DNA from: Oscillospiraceae bacterium | GTDB lineage: Bacteria > Bacillota > Clostridia > Saccharofermentanales > Saccharofermentanaceae | Assembly: GCA_902801755.1 (NCBI GenBank) | Contig: CADCJM010000041.1 | Location: forward strand, 1-33,527 | Direction of reading: 5' to 3' | DNA length: 33,527 nucleotides | In this document: piece by piece, positions 23,896-31,526 of the stretch | Layout: the number at the start of each line of letters is the position of its first letter | How positions within the stretch are numbered: the first letter of the stretch is position 1 | Notes under the pieces: model-generated | What the model was told of the DNA's origin: nothing | Databases searched by the model: none | What the model saw: only the letters and a program-made list of their open reading frames with translations | Position numbers and translations under genes: made by a program

Positions 23896-23937
23896 CTGGT
23901 TGTTATAGCCCCCGCTCCGCTCAGGTATAGCAACCAG
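23896..23937. repeat. Imperfect inverted repeat between the divergent GH31-like and cca promoters
   Basis: CTGGTTGTTATAGC (23896-23909) and GGTATAGCAACCAG (23924-23937) pair at 12 of 14 positions around a GC-rich 14-nt centre. It lies just upstream of both predicted promoters and could be a regulator site. A hairpin in a leftover transcript is the other reading. Confidence 0.6.
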
Positions 23938-23948
23938 CTGGCAGCCCT

Positions 23949-23957
23949 TGTTATAAT
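23949..23957 (+). promoter_or_regulatory. Extended -10 promoter giving a leaderless cca transcript
   Basis: TGTTATAAT is a perfect extended -10 (TATAAT at 23952-23957). The ATG follows exactly 6 nt later at 23964, the normal distance to the transcription start, and there is no Shine-Dalgarno sequence. Confidence 0.6.
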
Positions 23958-23963
23958 TAATAT

Positions 23964-25349
23964 ATGAATAATATTCCTTCTAAAGAGTACAGGATCCCCG
24001 GCTATGTCGGAGGGATACTTAAACTGATCGTTAAAGAAGGCTTTCAGGCCTATGTTGCCGGCGGTGCTGTACGCGACATCGTTCTGGGCAACGTGCCTCA
24101 CGATTACGATGTGGCGACTTCTGCAAAGCCGGAACAGACTATAGAGATATTCAGAAAAGCAGGGATCAATTTCTACGACAATGCAGCAAAGCACGGAACC
24201 GTTACGGCTGTGACGGACGAAGGCGATGTCGAAGTTACGACTTTCAGGGAAGACGGATCTTATTCTGACCTCAGAAGGCCGGACGAAGTTATTTTCAAGA
24301 CATCGATCGAAGAAGACGTCAGAAGAAGAGACTTTACTATAAATGCGATGTATATGGATGCTGACGGCAGTATCCACGACCCGGAAGGCGGCAGGGAAGA
24401 CTGCGCAAAGCATCTTATAAGAACCGTGGGAGATCCTGCGGCGCGCTTTGAGGAAGATGCATTAAGGATACTGCGTGGCATAAGGTTCTGCGCAAGGCTC
24501 GGATTTGAGATCGAAAAAGAGACTCTGCTTGCTATGGAGACTCACCGCGATGAATTAAAAAAGATCTCCGGCGAGAGGATCGCTTCAGAACTTATAGGAA
24601 TAGTAACAGGCAAATATGCGCCGCAGGCAATAAGGACAGGCTGGAAAGTATTGAGCGAGGTGATACCCGAGATCGCCGTTTGCCGAGGCTTTGACCAGAG
24701 ATCCGCATACCACGACAGGGATGTTTTAGAACATACTCTGGATGTGCTTTCAGAGATCCCTTATATAGAGGGGTTAGGAAGAGATTCCGAGCTTGCCATG
24801 GCAGCGCTTTTTCACGATCTCGGCAAACCTTTATGCTTCAAGCTTGATGAAGACGGAACAGGCCATATGAAGGGTCATCCTCTTGTAAGCATGGCTATAG
24901 CGGAGAGGGTCCTGACAGATCTTAAGTGTTCAAAACAGTTTATAAATAATGTATCTCTGCTTATAAAACTCCACGATACGTATCTTAAGCCGGACAGGAT
25001 TAGGGTCCACAAGTTCATGTGTGAGTATCCTTCGGACATTCTTAATAAACTGAAGATATTGCAGAGGGCGGACATCCTCGCGCATTCACCTCTGGGCCTG
25101 GAACGCATGACCCGTCTTGAAGAACTCAATAAGTTATCAGAAGAGCTGATTGCTTCAGGTGCGGTTTTCGATATTAAAGATCTCGAAATAGACGGCAAAG
25201 ACATCATTTCGCTGGGCGTAAAAGAGGGTCCGGAAATAGGCCTTATATTATCTCAGGTCTTTAACAGCTATCTTGAGGAAAAATGCCCTAATTCTAAGGA
25301 GTTTTTGATTATTGAGGCCAAAAAGCTGCTTTCGAAAAAATCAGTTTAA
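23964..25349 (+). CDS. cca: CCA-adding tRNA nucleotidyltransferase
   Basis: This class II nucleotidyltransferase adds or repairs the 3' CCA of tRNAs. The 461-residue protein has the head motif VAGGAVRDIVLG with DYDVAT (catalytic Asp pair, near residues 32-52), RRDFTINAMY, the FEEDALRILRGIRF block, and a central HD domain (YHDRDVLEHTLDVL, ALFHDLGKP). A C-terminal helical region completes it. The HD domain suggests added phosphohydrolase activity, as in E. coli-type enzymes, although the overall length fits Gram-positive forms. It could alternatively be a poly(A) polymerase; the two cannot be separated by motif alone. There is no ribosome site; translation probably starts at the 5' end of a leaderless mRNA. 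Confidence 0.9.
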   Translation: MNNIPSKEYRIPGYVGGILKLIVKEGFQAYVAGGAVRDIVLGNVPHDYDVATSAKPEQTIEIFRKAGINFYDNAAKHGTVTAVTDEGDVEVTTFREDGSYSDLRRPDEVIFKTSIEEDVRRRDFTINAMYMDADGSIHDPEGGREDCAKHLIRTVGDPAARFEEDALRILRGIRFCARLGFEIEKETLLAMETHRDELKKISGERIASELIGIVTGKYAPQAIRTGWKVLSEVIPEIAVCRGFDQRSAYHDRDVLEHTLDVLSEIPYIEGLGRDSELAMAALFHDLGKPLCFKLDEDGTGHMKGHPLVSMAIAERVLTDLKCSKQFINNVSLLIKLHDTYLKPDRIRVHKFMCEYPSDILNKLKILQRADILAHSPLGLERMTRLEELNKLSEELIASGAVFDIKDLEIDGKDIISLGVKEGPEIGLILSQVFNSYLEEKCPNSKEFLIIEAKKLLSKKSV

Positions 25350-25401
25350 CGGTTTGTAACACATTGTTAAAAACGCCCTCATAAAATCAATATTCTGGTG
25401 A

Positions 25402-25431
25402 TTGAATTGTCAAAAACTGCTCCCGTATAAT
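25402..25431 (+). promoter_or_regulatory. Promoter of the prepilin-like gene
   Basis: TTGAAT (25402-25407) and TATAAT (25426-25431) are 18 bp apart, 48 nt before the chosen start codon. Confidence 0.55.
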
Positions 25432-25478
25432 TTAACTATCAGCGAAGGGAAAGCTTGATGCAAGGGAGTGTGATCTAT

Positions 25479-26249
25479 ATGAAAAAAATCCGTAACAGTA
25501 AGAGAGGCTTTACTCTCACCGAGATCATCGTAGTAGTAGCTATCATTGTAATTGTATCTGCGGCTGCCTTCGTTGGCATTGCTATCACGATCAACAATGC
25601 AAAAGCTAATTCAGCAAGAGTTGAAGCAAGACACGGCCAGGATTCGGACGGCAAGGAATTATTTGAAGCTGAAGCCTGGGACGCAGTCGATTCGTTAGCA
25701 AAGGGCGCTGCAAAATTCTTCGACGTAGCAACATACGATCCGGATACATCACCGAATGCAGTAGCAGTTGATGAAGAGACAATCAGCGGCGATCTTTCCG
25801 GCGAGAACGCAGGCGGTGGCGGCGGTGACACAAGTTCCGCAACACCTACAAAACCGGCATCTGCTACAAATACACCGGTACCGACAAGTACACCTGTTCC
25901 TACAACTCCGCCTGCGACAACAGCTCCCGGAGCACAGACAACGATCAGCGGAACGAATACAGTAACAAACATGGAAGGCGCAACTGCACCTGTGAATAAT
26001 TACTTAACCTGGGGCTCGCCTGTTATCGAGACAAGAGTATCGGTTCCTCAGAGTTCTAATTACAGCACAGTAACTATCGTCATTAAATATACGAGCCCTG
26101 TAGACAAGATTAACGACTATTGGAACGGCCAGTATTCTTTGGATTCTTCCAAAACGACAATGACGATTACAACAAAGCCGGGATCTGACTTCGGTATTCA
26201 GGCATATTCCGGCGGAAACGCAGAAGTTGTATCCATCATAGGATCATAA
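25479..26249 (+). CDS. Type IV prepilin-like protein with a Thr/Pro-rich stalk
   Basis: The N-terminus is a class III prepilin signal: a short basic leader, cleavage at G-F in KRGFTLTEIIVVV, and Glu at mature position 5, followed by a 20-residue hydrophobic helix. After a helical segment the protein has a GGGGG and Thr/Pro/Ala-rich stretch (about residues 115-165), then a strand-rich C-terminal domain of about 90 residues. Pilins polymerise after processing by prepilin peptidase. No assembly ATPase, platform or peptidase gene is in the window, so this may be a minor or orphan pilin. ATG 25479 is chosen for the usual short leader. An in-frame ATG at 25458 also has a possible ribosome site (GAAGGGA), so the start is uncertain. 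Confidence 0.75.
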   Translation: MKKIRNSKRGFTLTEIIVVVAIIVIVSAAAFVGIAITINNAKANSARVEARHGQDSDGKELFEAEAWDAVDSLAKGAAKFFDVATYDPDTSPNAVAVDEETISGDLSGENAGGGGGDTSSATPTKPASATNTPVPTSTPVPTTPPATTAPGAQTTISGTNTVTNMEGATAPVNNYLTWGSPVIETRVSVPQSSNYSTVTIVIKYTSPVDKINDYWNGQYSLDSSKTTMTITTKPGSDFGIQAYSGGNAEVVSIIGS

Positions 26250-26256
26250 CTCCTAA

Positions 26257-26361
26257 GCGTTTGCGGACAATACGGGTAAGGGCAAACGCATAAAACAGAC
26301 ATAAAGTGACAACACTTTATATAGATCACCCTTGAGATGGGCTGCTTCTTAGGAAGCAGCC
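26257..26361. terminator. Three hairpins between the prepilin-like gene and the ABC operon
   Basis: Three perfect stems stand in a row: GCGTTTGC / GCAAACGC (26257-26289), ATAAAGTG / CACTTTAT (26301-26320, ACAA loop), and GGCTGCTTC / GAAGCAGCC (26340-26361, TTAG loop). They lie between convergent genes and probably stop transcription from one or both sides. None has a strong T run; the last is followed on the plus strand by TGTCTTAATTATT. Confidence 0.55.
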
Positions 26362-26365
26362 TGTC

Positions 26366-28015
26366 TTAATTATTGGATGGTAAGATCACGTGGATCCGGC
26401 GCTCGGCATCAAGGAGCTTTGAAGTGGCTTCAGACTGCGGATTGGTGAGGACTTCGGAAGTTGTTCCCTCTTCGCAGATCTTGCCGTCACTCATGACGAT
26501 AACACGCGGCGCTATCTGTCTTACGATGTGGATATTGTGCGTGATCAGGAGGAATGCCGTATGCTGTTCCCTGTTGATATCCGTCATGAGCTTTAAAAGT
26601 TCAGCCGAGGAACTTGCATCCAGTGAGGAGAACGGTTCATCGGCGATTATAAGGGACGGGTCTTGGATAAGGCACATTGCTATAGCGACTCTCTGGCGCT
26701 GTCCTCCCGAGAGCTCGTTGGGATGACGCATAAGGTGTTCTTCGCCCAGGCCGCAGATCTCCAGTACAGCAGTAATGCGCGCAAGAGCTTTTGCTTTGCG
26801 TTCTTTGTAAGTTCCTTCGCCTTTTATCTCATTTGCTTTTCCGGAAGCTTCCAGAGCCTCTGACATATGCCATTTGATCGTATGGGCAGGGTTAAGGCAG
26901 GATACCGGATCCTGGAAGATAACGCCGATACGCGGGCTCTTGATCTCCACCGTGCCTGAATGGGGCAGGAGTCCGAGAAGTGATCTGATAAGTGTCGTCT
27001 TGCCGCTCCCCGAGCCGCCGATAAGTCCTACGATCTCGTTCGGATACACCTTAAGGGATACGTCGTGAAGGACTTTGTTGTCAGTCTTTTCATCCTTTTT
27101 TTTTCCGCGCTCGAAAAGCGTCCTTCCATAGCCTGCTGTAATATCACTGGCCGTTAGAACAGGGTCTTTTGTATAGTCGACCTTTATGGGCTCAAATCCC
27201 ATGATCCTCGTGTCGAGTCTGGCATTTGTAAGGAGTTCTGCCGTAAAAGCGTTTCTGGGATTTGAAAGGATGTCCGAAGCAGTATCCCTGTCTACGATCT
27301 TTCCGTCACGCATTACCATTACACGGTCGCAAAAACCCCTTACGACAGAGAGGTCGTGGGAGATGAAAAGGATCGTGATATGGAGATTGTGGCAGAGCTC
27401 TTTAAGGAGCTGCAGGATCGATACCGTGGTTACCGTATCCAGAGATGAAGTAGGCTCATCGCAAATGAGGAGTCTTGGCTTAAGAAGCGCTGCACCGGCG
27501 ATAAGTACCCTCTGGCGCTGTCCGCCGGATAACTGGTGGGGATAGCGGTGTATTATCTCTTCGGCATTTGTAAAGCCGACGAGTTCGAGCATATCCGTTA
27601 TGGCCTTGTGGCGCTCCTCTTTTGTCTGTACGTTTTCCTTATGCGCGGTTAAAACCTCTTCGAGCTGCTTTCCGACTGCCATGAGAGGATCTAAAGCAGT
27701 AGAAGGTTCCTGGAATATCATGCCGATATCTTTTCCGAGCATGGAGCGGCGCTCACGGGGACTCATTTCGAGAAGGTTTTTGCCGGCGAATTTGATCGAG
27801 CCGGATGTGATCTCAGCATTCTCGGGAAGAAGCCCTGCAATGGCCAGTGAAGTCATGGTCTTGCCGCAGCCGGAGTTGCCGATGAGACCTAATATCTCAC
27901 CGTCTCTTATACCGAAATCCACATCGTCCAGGACGGGCTTCGGGTTGGGATTCTTTCTCGTCGGGAAGGACAATGTCAGATGATGGACCTTGACGATATG
28001 AATATGTCTTGTCAT
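26366..28015 (-). CDS. Double ATP-binding subunit of a peptide-type ABC importer (DppD-DppF fusion)
   Basis: This 549-residue protein carries two complete ABC ATPase domains in one chain, like the separate DppD and DppF subunits. Domain 1 has Walker A GNSGCGKT, signature LSGGQRQRV, Walker B LLICDEPTSSLD and ISHD. Domain 2, after a linker near residue 265, has GGSGSGKTT, LSGGQRQRV, LIIADEPFSSLD and ITHN. It powers uptake of peptides or nickel-type ligands through the two permeases upstream. Its ATGA start overlaps the permease stop by 4 nt, so the chain is coupled. GGAGG is upstream. The substrate is not predictable. Confidence 0.9.
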   Translation of the reverse strand: MTRHIHIVKVHHLTLSFPTRKNPNPKPVLDDVDFGIRDGEILGLIGNSGCGKTMTSLAIAGLLPENAEITSGSIKFAGKNLLEMSPRERRSMLGKDIGMIFQEPSTALDPLMAVGKQLEEVLTAHKENVQTKEERHKAITDMLELVGFTNAEEIIHRYPHQLSGGQRQRVLIAGAALLKPRLLICDEPTSSLDTVTTVSILQLLKELCHNLHITILFISHDLSVVRGFCDRVMVMRDGKIVDRDTASDILSNPRNAFTAELLTNARLDTRIMGFEPIKVDYTKDPVLTASDITAGYGRTLFERGKKKDEKTDNKVLHDVSLKVYPNEIVGLIGGSGSGKTTLIRSLLGLLPHSGTVEIKSPRIGVIFQDPVSCLNPAHTIKWHMSEALEASGKANEIKGEGTYKERKAKALARITAVLEICGLGEEHLMRHPNELSGGQRQRVAIAMCLIQDPSLIIADEPFSSLDASSSAELLKLMTDINREQHTAFLLITHNIHIVRQIAPRVIVMSDGKICEEGTTSEVLTNPQSEATSKLLDAERRIHVILPSNN

Positions 28016-28851
28016 CTCTTGCCTCCTTTCGAGAGGTTCACGCGGAGACCCTCGGAAATGAAGTAGAGGCCCAGGATGTAGAAGACAAGCATAAGGGCAG
28101 GGAATATAACGAGCCAGGGTGCTACACGGATGTATGCCTGGCTGTCAGAGAGCATCTTGCCGAATGAAGCATCCGGGGGCTGCACACCCAGTCCGAGATA
28201 GCTCATGCCTGATTCGAAAAGGGTCATGTTTGCAAGGCCGATAACCGTTGCGGGCAAAAGCTGCGGAACGAGATTGGGGAAGATGTGGAAGCCCATGATG
28301 CGGTAAGGCTTAACTCCCATTACGCGCGCGTGCGCTATATAATCCAATTCCTTTATTTCCATAGTCCCGACGCGGCATACTCTCGCAAATGTCGGCGCGA
28401 AAACAAGACCCAGCGCCCAGATAACATTGGTTACGGAGGCTCCGAAAACCGCTACTGCGACGAGGGCCAGAAGGATTCCCGGGAAGCACATGATGCTGTT
28501 GCCGAGAAGCATGATCCCCTTATCTATGTAGCCGCCGAAATAACCTGCGGGGATACCTGCAAAAGTGCCAAGAATAAGCGCGATCGCTACGCCTGCAGCG
28601 GAAATGTAGATCGTGTATTTCGATGCTGACATGACGCGTGACAGCACATCTCTTCCGAAGTTATCCGTTCCGAAGGGGTGCTCTGCGCAGGGCGCTATGA
28701 GCTTTGCGGCAGCATCTGTCGCATCCGGAGAATAAGGTGTCCAGAAAAGTGAGACGAGGAATGCCGTAACGACTATTCCCAGGAGGATAAGACCTGCCGT
28801 GTAGAAGGCGGATGCTTCAGGTGATCTGTATTTTGTCTTAGTTGATAACAT
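28012..28851 (-). CDS. ABC transporter permease, DppC/OppC type
   Basis: This 279-residue inner-membrane permease has a characteristic N-terminal helix, then a periplasmic-type loop with HPFGTDNFGRDVLSRV, followed by five more helices. The EAA-like coupling loop is AHARVMGVKPYRIMGFHIFPN. The domain order and length match DppC/OppC/NikC. It pairs with the DppB-type permease 15 nt upstream to form the import channel. AAGGAGG lies before the ATG. It overlaps the ATPase gene by 4 nt at its end. Confidence 0.9.
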   Translation of the reverse strand: MLSTKTKYRSPEASAFYTAGLILLGIVVTAFLVSLFWTPYSPDATDAAAKLIAPCAEHPFGTDNFGRDVLSRVMSASKYTIYISAAGVAIALILGTFAGIPAGYFGGYIDKGIMLLGNSIMCFPGILLALVAVAVFGASVTNVIWALGLVFAPTFARVCRVGTMEIKELDYIAHARVMGVKPYRIMGFHIFPNLVPQLLPATVIGLANMTLFESGMSYLGLGVQPPDASFGKMLSDSQAYIRVAPWLVIFPALMLVFYILGLYFISEGLRVNLSKGGKR

Positions 28852-28866
28852 TCTTACAGATCCTCC

Positions 28867-29820
28867 TTATTTGAGCCTGATCCTCGGATCTGAGACAGCT
28901 GCTGCTATGTCAGAAAGGAAGTAAAGAAGGACTGTTATAAATGCAAGATAGAAGACGATACCCGACAGGAGCGGGAAATCTCTTCTGGAGATCGCAGCAA
29001 GAAGGAGTCTGCCAAGACCGGGCAGATTGAATACCTGTTCGACAATAAGGCTTCCGCCTAAGATGTCCGAGAGGATGATCGAGATTATCGTGATCGAAGA
29101 TACGTTGGAGTTCGGAAGAACGTGGCGGATAAGTATCCTGAGGTCTGAAAGACCGTGGCTCTTGGATGTGCGGACATAATCTGAAGACCTCTGCTCGATA
29201 ATGGAGGATCTTAAGAACTTAAAGCTCATAGCGATCTTCGGAAGCGCTACCGCAAAGGACGGCAGGAGCAGGCATACGACATAAGCCAGGAAGTCATCGG
29301 AGGGCTTTACATAAGTGCCTACCGTAATGAGCCTGAACATTGAACTTGCAATAAGGATCAGAAGGAGCGATGCGACATAGGGCGGGATGGCAAACAGGAC
29401 ATGGCCTATAACTGAGCATATCTGGTCGCCCAGGCGTCCCGGTTTTCTGGCGCTTAAAACAGCGAGAGGATAAGATATCGCGATTACCATGAGCATAGCA
29501 AAAACGCTCATGCCGAGTGTAACGGGGAGCCTTTGGGCAATAAGCGTTCCGACGCTCATGTTGTAAGCGTAAGAGGTTCCCGGATTAAAAGTGATGATGC
29601 CGAAAAGCCATGTGAAGTAGCGGACGATAAGGGGCTTGTCCAGTCCCATCTGCTGGCGCAGAAGCTCTACCTGTGCTTCGGTGGCGTCAGGGCCGAGCAT
29701 TACTCTTGCCGTGTCACCGGGGATAATGGAGAAGGCAATAAAAACGAGGAGTGATACCAGAAACAGTGTCACAACAAGTTCGATGAGTTTACCAACAAAA
29801 TAGCCGGTCTTACCCTGCAA
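28867..29820 (-). CDS. ABC transporter permease, DppB/OppB type
   Basis: This 317-residue protein has the first transmembrane helix at about 10-30, followed by the family signature IPGDTARVMLGPDATEAQVE and RQQMGLDKPLIVRYFTWL, then five helices. The coupling motif is YVRTSKSHGLSDLRILIRHVLPN. It is the partner of the DppC-type permease. The start is TTG at 29820 with GGGGG upstream; no ATG is nearby. The binding-protein gene lies upstream on the same strand but is separated by a hairpin terminator, so this gene is reached by read-through or from the TATAAT in the gap. Confidence 0.88.
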   Translation of the reverse strand: MQGKTGYFVGKLIELVVTLFLVSLLVFIAFSIIPGDTARVMLGPDATEAQVELLRQQMGLDKPLIVRYFTWLFGIITFNPGTSYAYNMSVGTLIAQRLPVTLGMSVFAMLMVIAISYPLAVLSARKPGRLGDQICSVIGHVLFAIPPYVASLLLILIASSMFRLITVGTYVKPSDDFLAYVVCLLLPSFAVALPKIAMSFKFLRSSIIEQRSSDYVRTSKSHGLSDLRILIRHVLPNSNVSSITIISIILSDILGGSLIVEQVFNLPGLGRLLLAAISRRDFPLLSGIVFYLAFITVLLYFLSDIAAAVSDPRIRLK

Positions 29821-29860
29821 ATCCCGATCCCCCTGAATTAATTACGTAAATTAGATGTCT

Positions 29861-29866
29861 ATTATA
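29861..29866 (-). promoter_or_regulatory. -10 element ahead of the permease genes
   Basis: TATAAT on the minus strand, 41 nt before the TTG start and just after the intercistronic hairpin. The -35 is weak. Confidence 0.35.
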
Positions 29867-29885
29867 TATCTTTTCGCGGCAAATC

Positions 29886-29921
29886 AAAAAAGAAAAAGGG
29901 CTGCCCTGATCAGGACAGCCC
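29886..29921 (-). terminator. Intercistronic terminator/attenuator between binding protein and permease genes
   Basis: On the minus strand GGGCTGTCC / GGGCAGCCC (29921-29898, one mismatch-type pair, TGATCA loop) is followed by a T-rich run. It should make the binding-protein mRNA more abundant than that of the membrane parts. Confidence 0.85.
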
Positions 29922-29948
29922 GGATAAGCATATAAACTCAAAAACTTA

Positions 29949-31292
29949 TCACTTGGTTACAGGCTTGACCTGTGACATATCCTGAACGTACATCGGATAT
30001 ACACTGTAGCCTTCAAGTCTTGTGGATACGGCTGTTATCGTTGCCGGATCCTGGAGATATACAGAGCATGCATCGTCTGTGAGGAGCTTTAATACCTGGT
30101 GGTAGAGCTCTGTCTTCTGCTTCGTGTCAGAGACAGTAGGGATCTTTGCCATAAGCTCGTCGACCTTGTCGTTCTTGTAGTTGATGAAGTTGCCGGAAGC
30201 AGTCGACTGGTAACGGTCAAGAACGTCGTAAGGTGCATAATCGCTTGTAAGGGCGATGACTGTTGTCTCATACTGGCGGCCTGTGTAGACAGTGTCGAGC
30301 CATGTAGCCCAGTCTACCTGCTTGATCTCCATGTTGATGCCTACTGCCTTGAGCTCGGATGCGAGTTCAACTGCTGTATTAACATGGATCACGGAGATAA
30401 TGTCTTTTCTGCTGACTGCATAGTTGATAGCCTGACGTACCTTAAGATCGTTCAGGGGCTCAACTGCATTGTTCAATGCGAAGATCTGTACCATGTTTGA
30501 ACCATTCGAAAGAATGTTGTACTTAGCCTTGTCGAGCTGGTTGGCACGGTCAGTAGTAAGGTAAGGGAAGATATCGATGCTTCCTGACGCAAGCTCTGTA
30601 AGACCTGCATCCATGTCTGCGCAAACCTTGAAAGTAACCTTATCAAGGTAAGGAAGGCCTTTCTGCCAGTAGTTATCGTTCTTTACAAGGATAACGTTCT
30701 GACCGGGATTGTAGGAATCGAACTTGAAAGGACCTGTGCCTACGGGAGCTGTCTGGCAGTTATCGTAGTTCTCAGGGATGATTCCTGTTGTAAAGTAGCT
30801 CAAAAGCTCTGTGTTTCCTGCCTCGAGAGTAACTTCGACCTTCCCTTCTGCAGTTGCCTTAACGTCCTTGATGGAATCAAGTTCGCCTACAAGGGCAACG
30901 CCGTCCTGATTGTCCAGAAGACCTGCAGCGCGCTTAAGTGAATAAACGACGTCTGCTGCATCGAAGTCAGAACCATCGTGGAACTTAACGCCTTCCCTGA
31001 GTGTGAATGTGTATACGGAAGCGTCGTCGGAGATAGCTACGTCAGTAGCAAGACAGGGATTAAGGTTACCCTTGCTGTCGTACTTGTAAAGACCCTCGTA
31101 AACGTTGAAGATGATCTCTCTGTCGCCTGCTGCAACTACAGTGTGCGGATCAAAGATACCGGGTTCCTGTGTGATTCCGACTACGGCATTGTTGTCAACA
31201 TTGCCGAGCTTTCTTGTGCATCCTGCAAAGCTTGTGAACATAAGTCCGAAAGCTAAAGCAGCGATTGTTGATTTGATAATTTTAGATCTCAT
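29949..31292 (-). CDS. Peptide-type ABC solute-binding lipoprotein, probable internal deletion
   Basis: This extracellular lipoprotein (family 5, DppA/OppA type) captures the ligand for the permeases downstream. It has a lipoprotein signal with TSFAGC at the cleavage site, the family motif YTFTLREGVKFHDGSDFDAADV, GTGPFKFDSY and the C-terminal block. The chosen ATG (31292) has CAGGAGGGG before it; the in-frame ATG at 31337 lacks one. At 447 residues it is 70-80 short of the family. The missing part seems to be one block: KVRQAINYAVSRKDIISVI joins directly to HVNTAVELASELKAVGI near 30370-30395, without the usual segment between. The reading frame is kept, so this could be a real variant or an in-frame assembly deletion. 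Confidence 0.85.
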   Translation of the reverse strand: MRSKIIKSTIAALAFGLMFTSFAGCTRKLGNVDNNAVVGITQEPGIFDPHTVVAAGDREIIFNVYEGLYKYDSKGNLNPCLATDVAISDDASVYTFTLREGVKFHDGSDFDAADVVYSLKRAAGLLDNQDGVALVGELDSIKDVKATAEGKVEVTLEAGNTELLSYFTTGIIPENYDNCQTAPVGTGPFKFDSYNPGQNVILVKNDNYWQKGLPYLDKVTFKVCADMDAGLTELASGSIDIFPYLTTDRANQLDKAKYNILSNGSNMVQIFALNNAVEPLNDLKVRQAINYAVSRKDIISVIHVNTAVELASELKAVGINMEIKQVDWATWLDTVYTGRQYETTVIALTSDYAPYDVLDRYQSTASGNFINYKNDKVDELMAKIPTVSDTKQKTELYHQVLKLLTDDACSVYLQDPATITAVSTRLEGYSVYPMYVQDMSQVKPVTK

Positions 31293-31319
31293 ATTCCCCT
31301 CCTGATGAACGGTTAATTC

Positions 31320-31325
31320 ATTATA
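31320..31325 (-). promoter_or_regulatory. -10 element of the binding-protein gene (minus strand)
   Basis: TATAAT on the minus strand, 27 nt before the ATG at 31292, with the ribosome site between. No convincing -35. Confidence 0.45.
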
Positions 31326-31377
31326 TGGATGGCGCAAATGCAGTAATATAGGGCATTACACACAAAAATAACCCGTG

Positions 31378-31396
31378 CGGAATGCACTGCGTTCCG
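31378..31396. repeat. Palindrome between divergent transporter and coiled-coil genes
   Basis: CGGAATGCACTGCGTTCCG is a near-perfect 19-bp palindrome (9-bp arms with one G-U type mismatch). It sits upstream of both the minus-strand binding-protein promoter and the plus-strand promoter at 31461, a good place for an operator. Confidence 0.6.
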
Positions 31397-31460
31397 AAAA
31401 TTAACTAAAAATTTATAAAAACCCTCTTAAGAAAACTTAATATTTTCAAGCGGCCTGGTA

Positions 31461-31466
31461 TATAAT
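31461..31466 (+). promoter_or_regulatory. -10 element of the coiled-coil protein gene
   Basis: TATAAT, with a weak -35 (TTAATA, 31437-31442, 18-bp spacing), gives a leader of about 54 nt before the ATG at 31527. Confidence 0.5.
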
Positions 31467-31526
31467 AAGGCATATCATTTTTTGCGCGCGTTCTTTTTCG
31501 CGTGCAATTTTGCAGGAGAATCTAGT

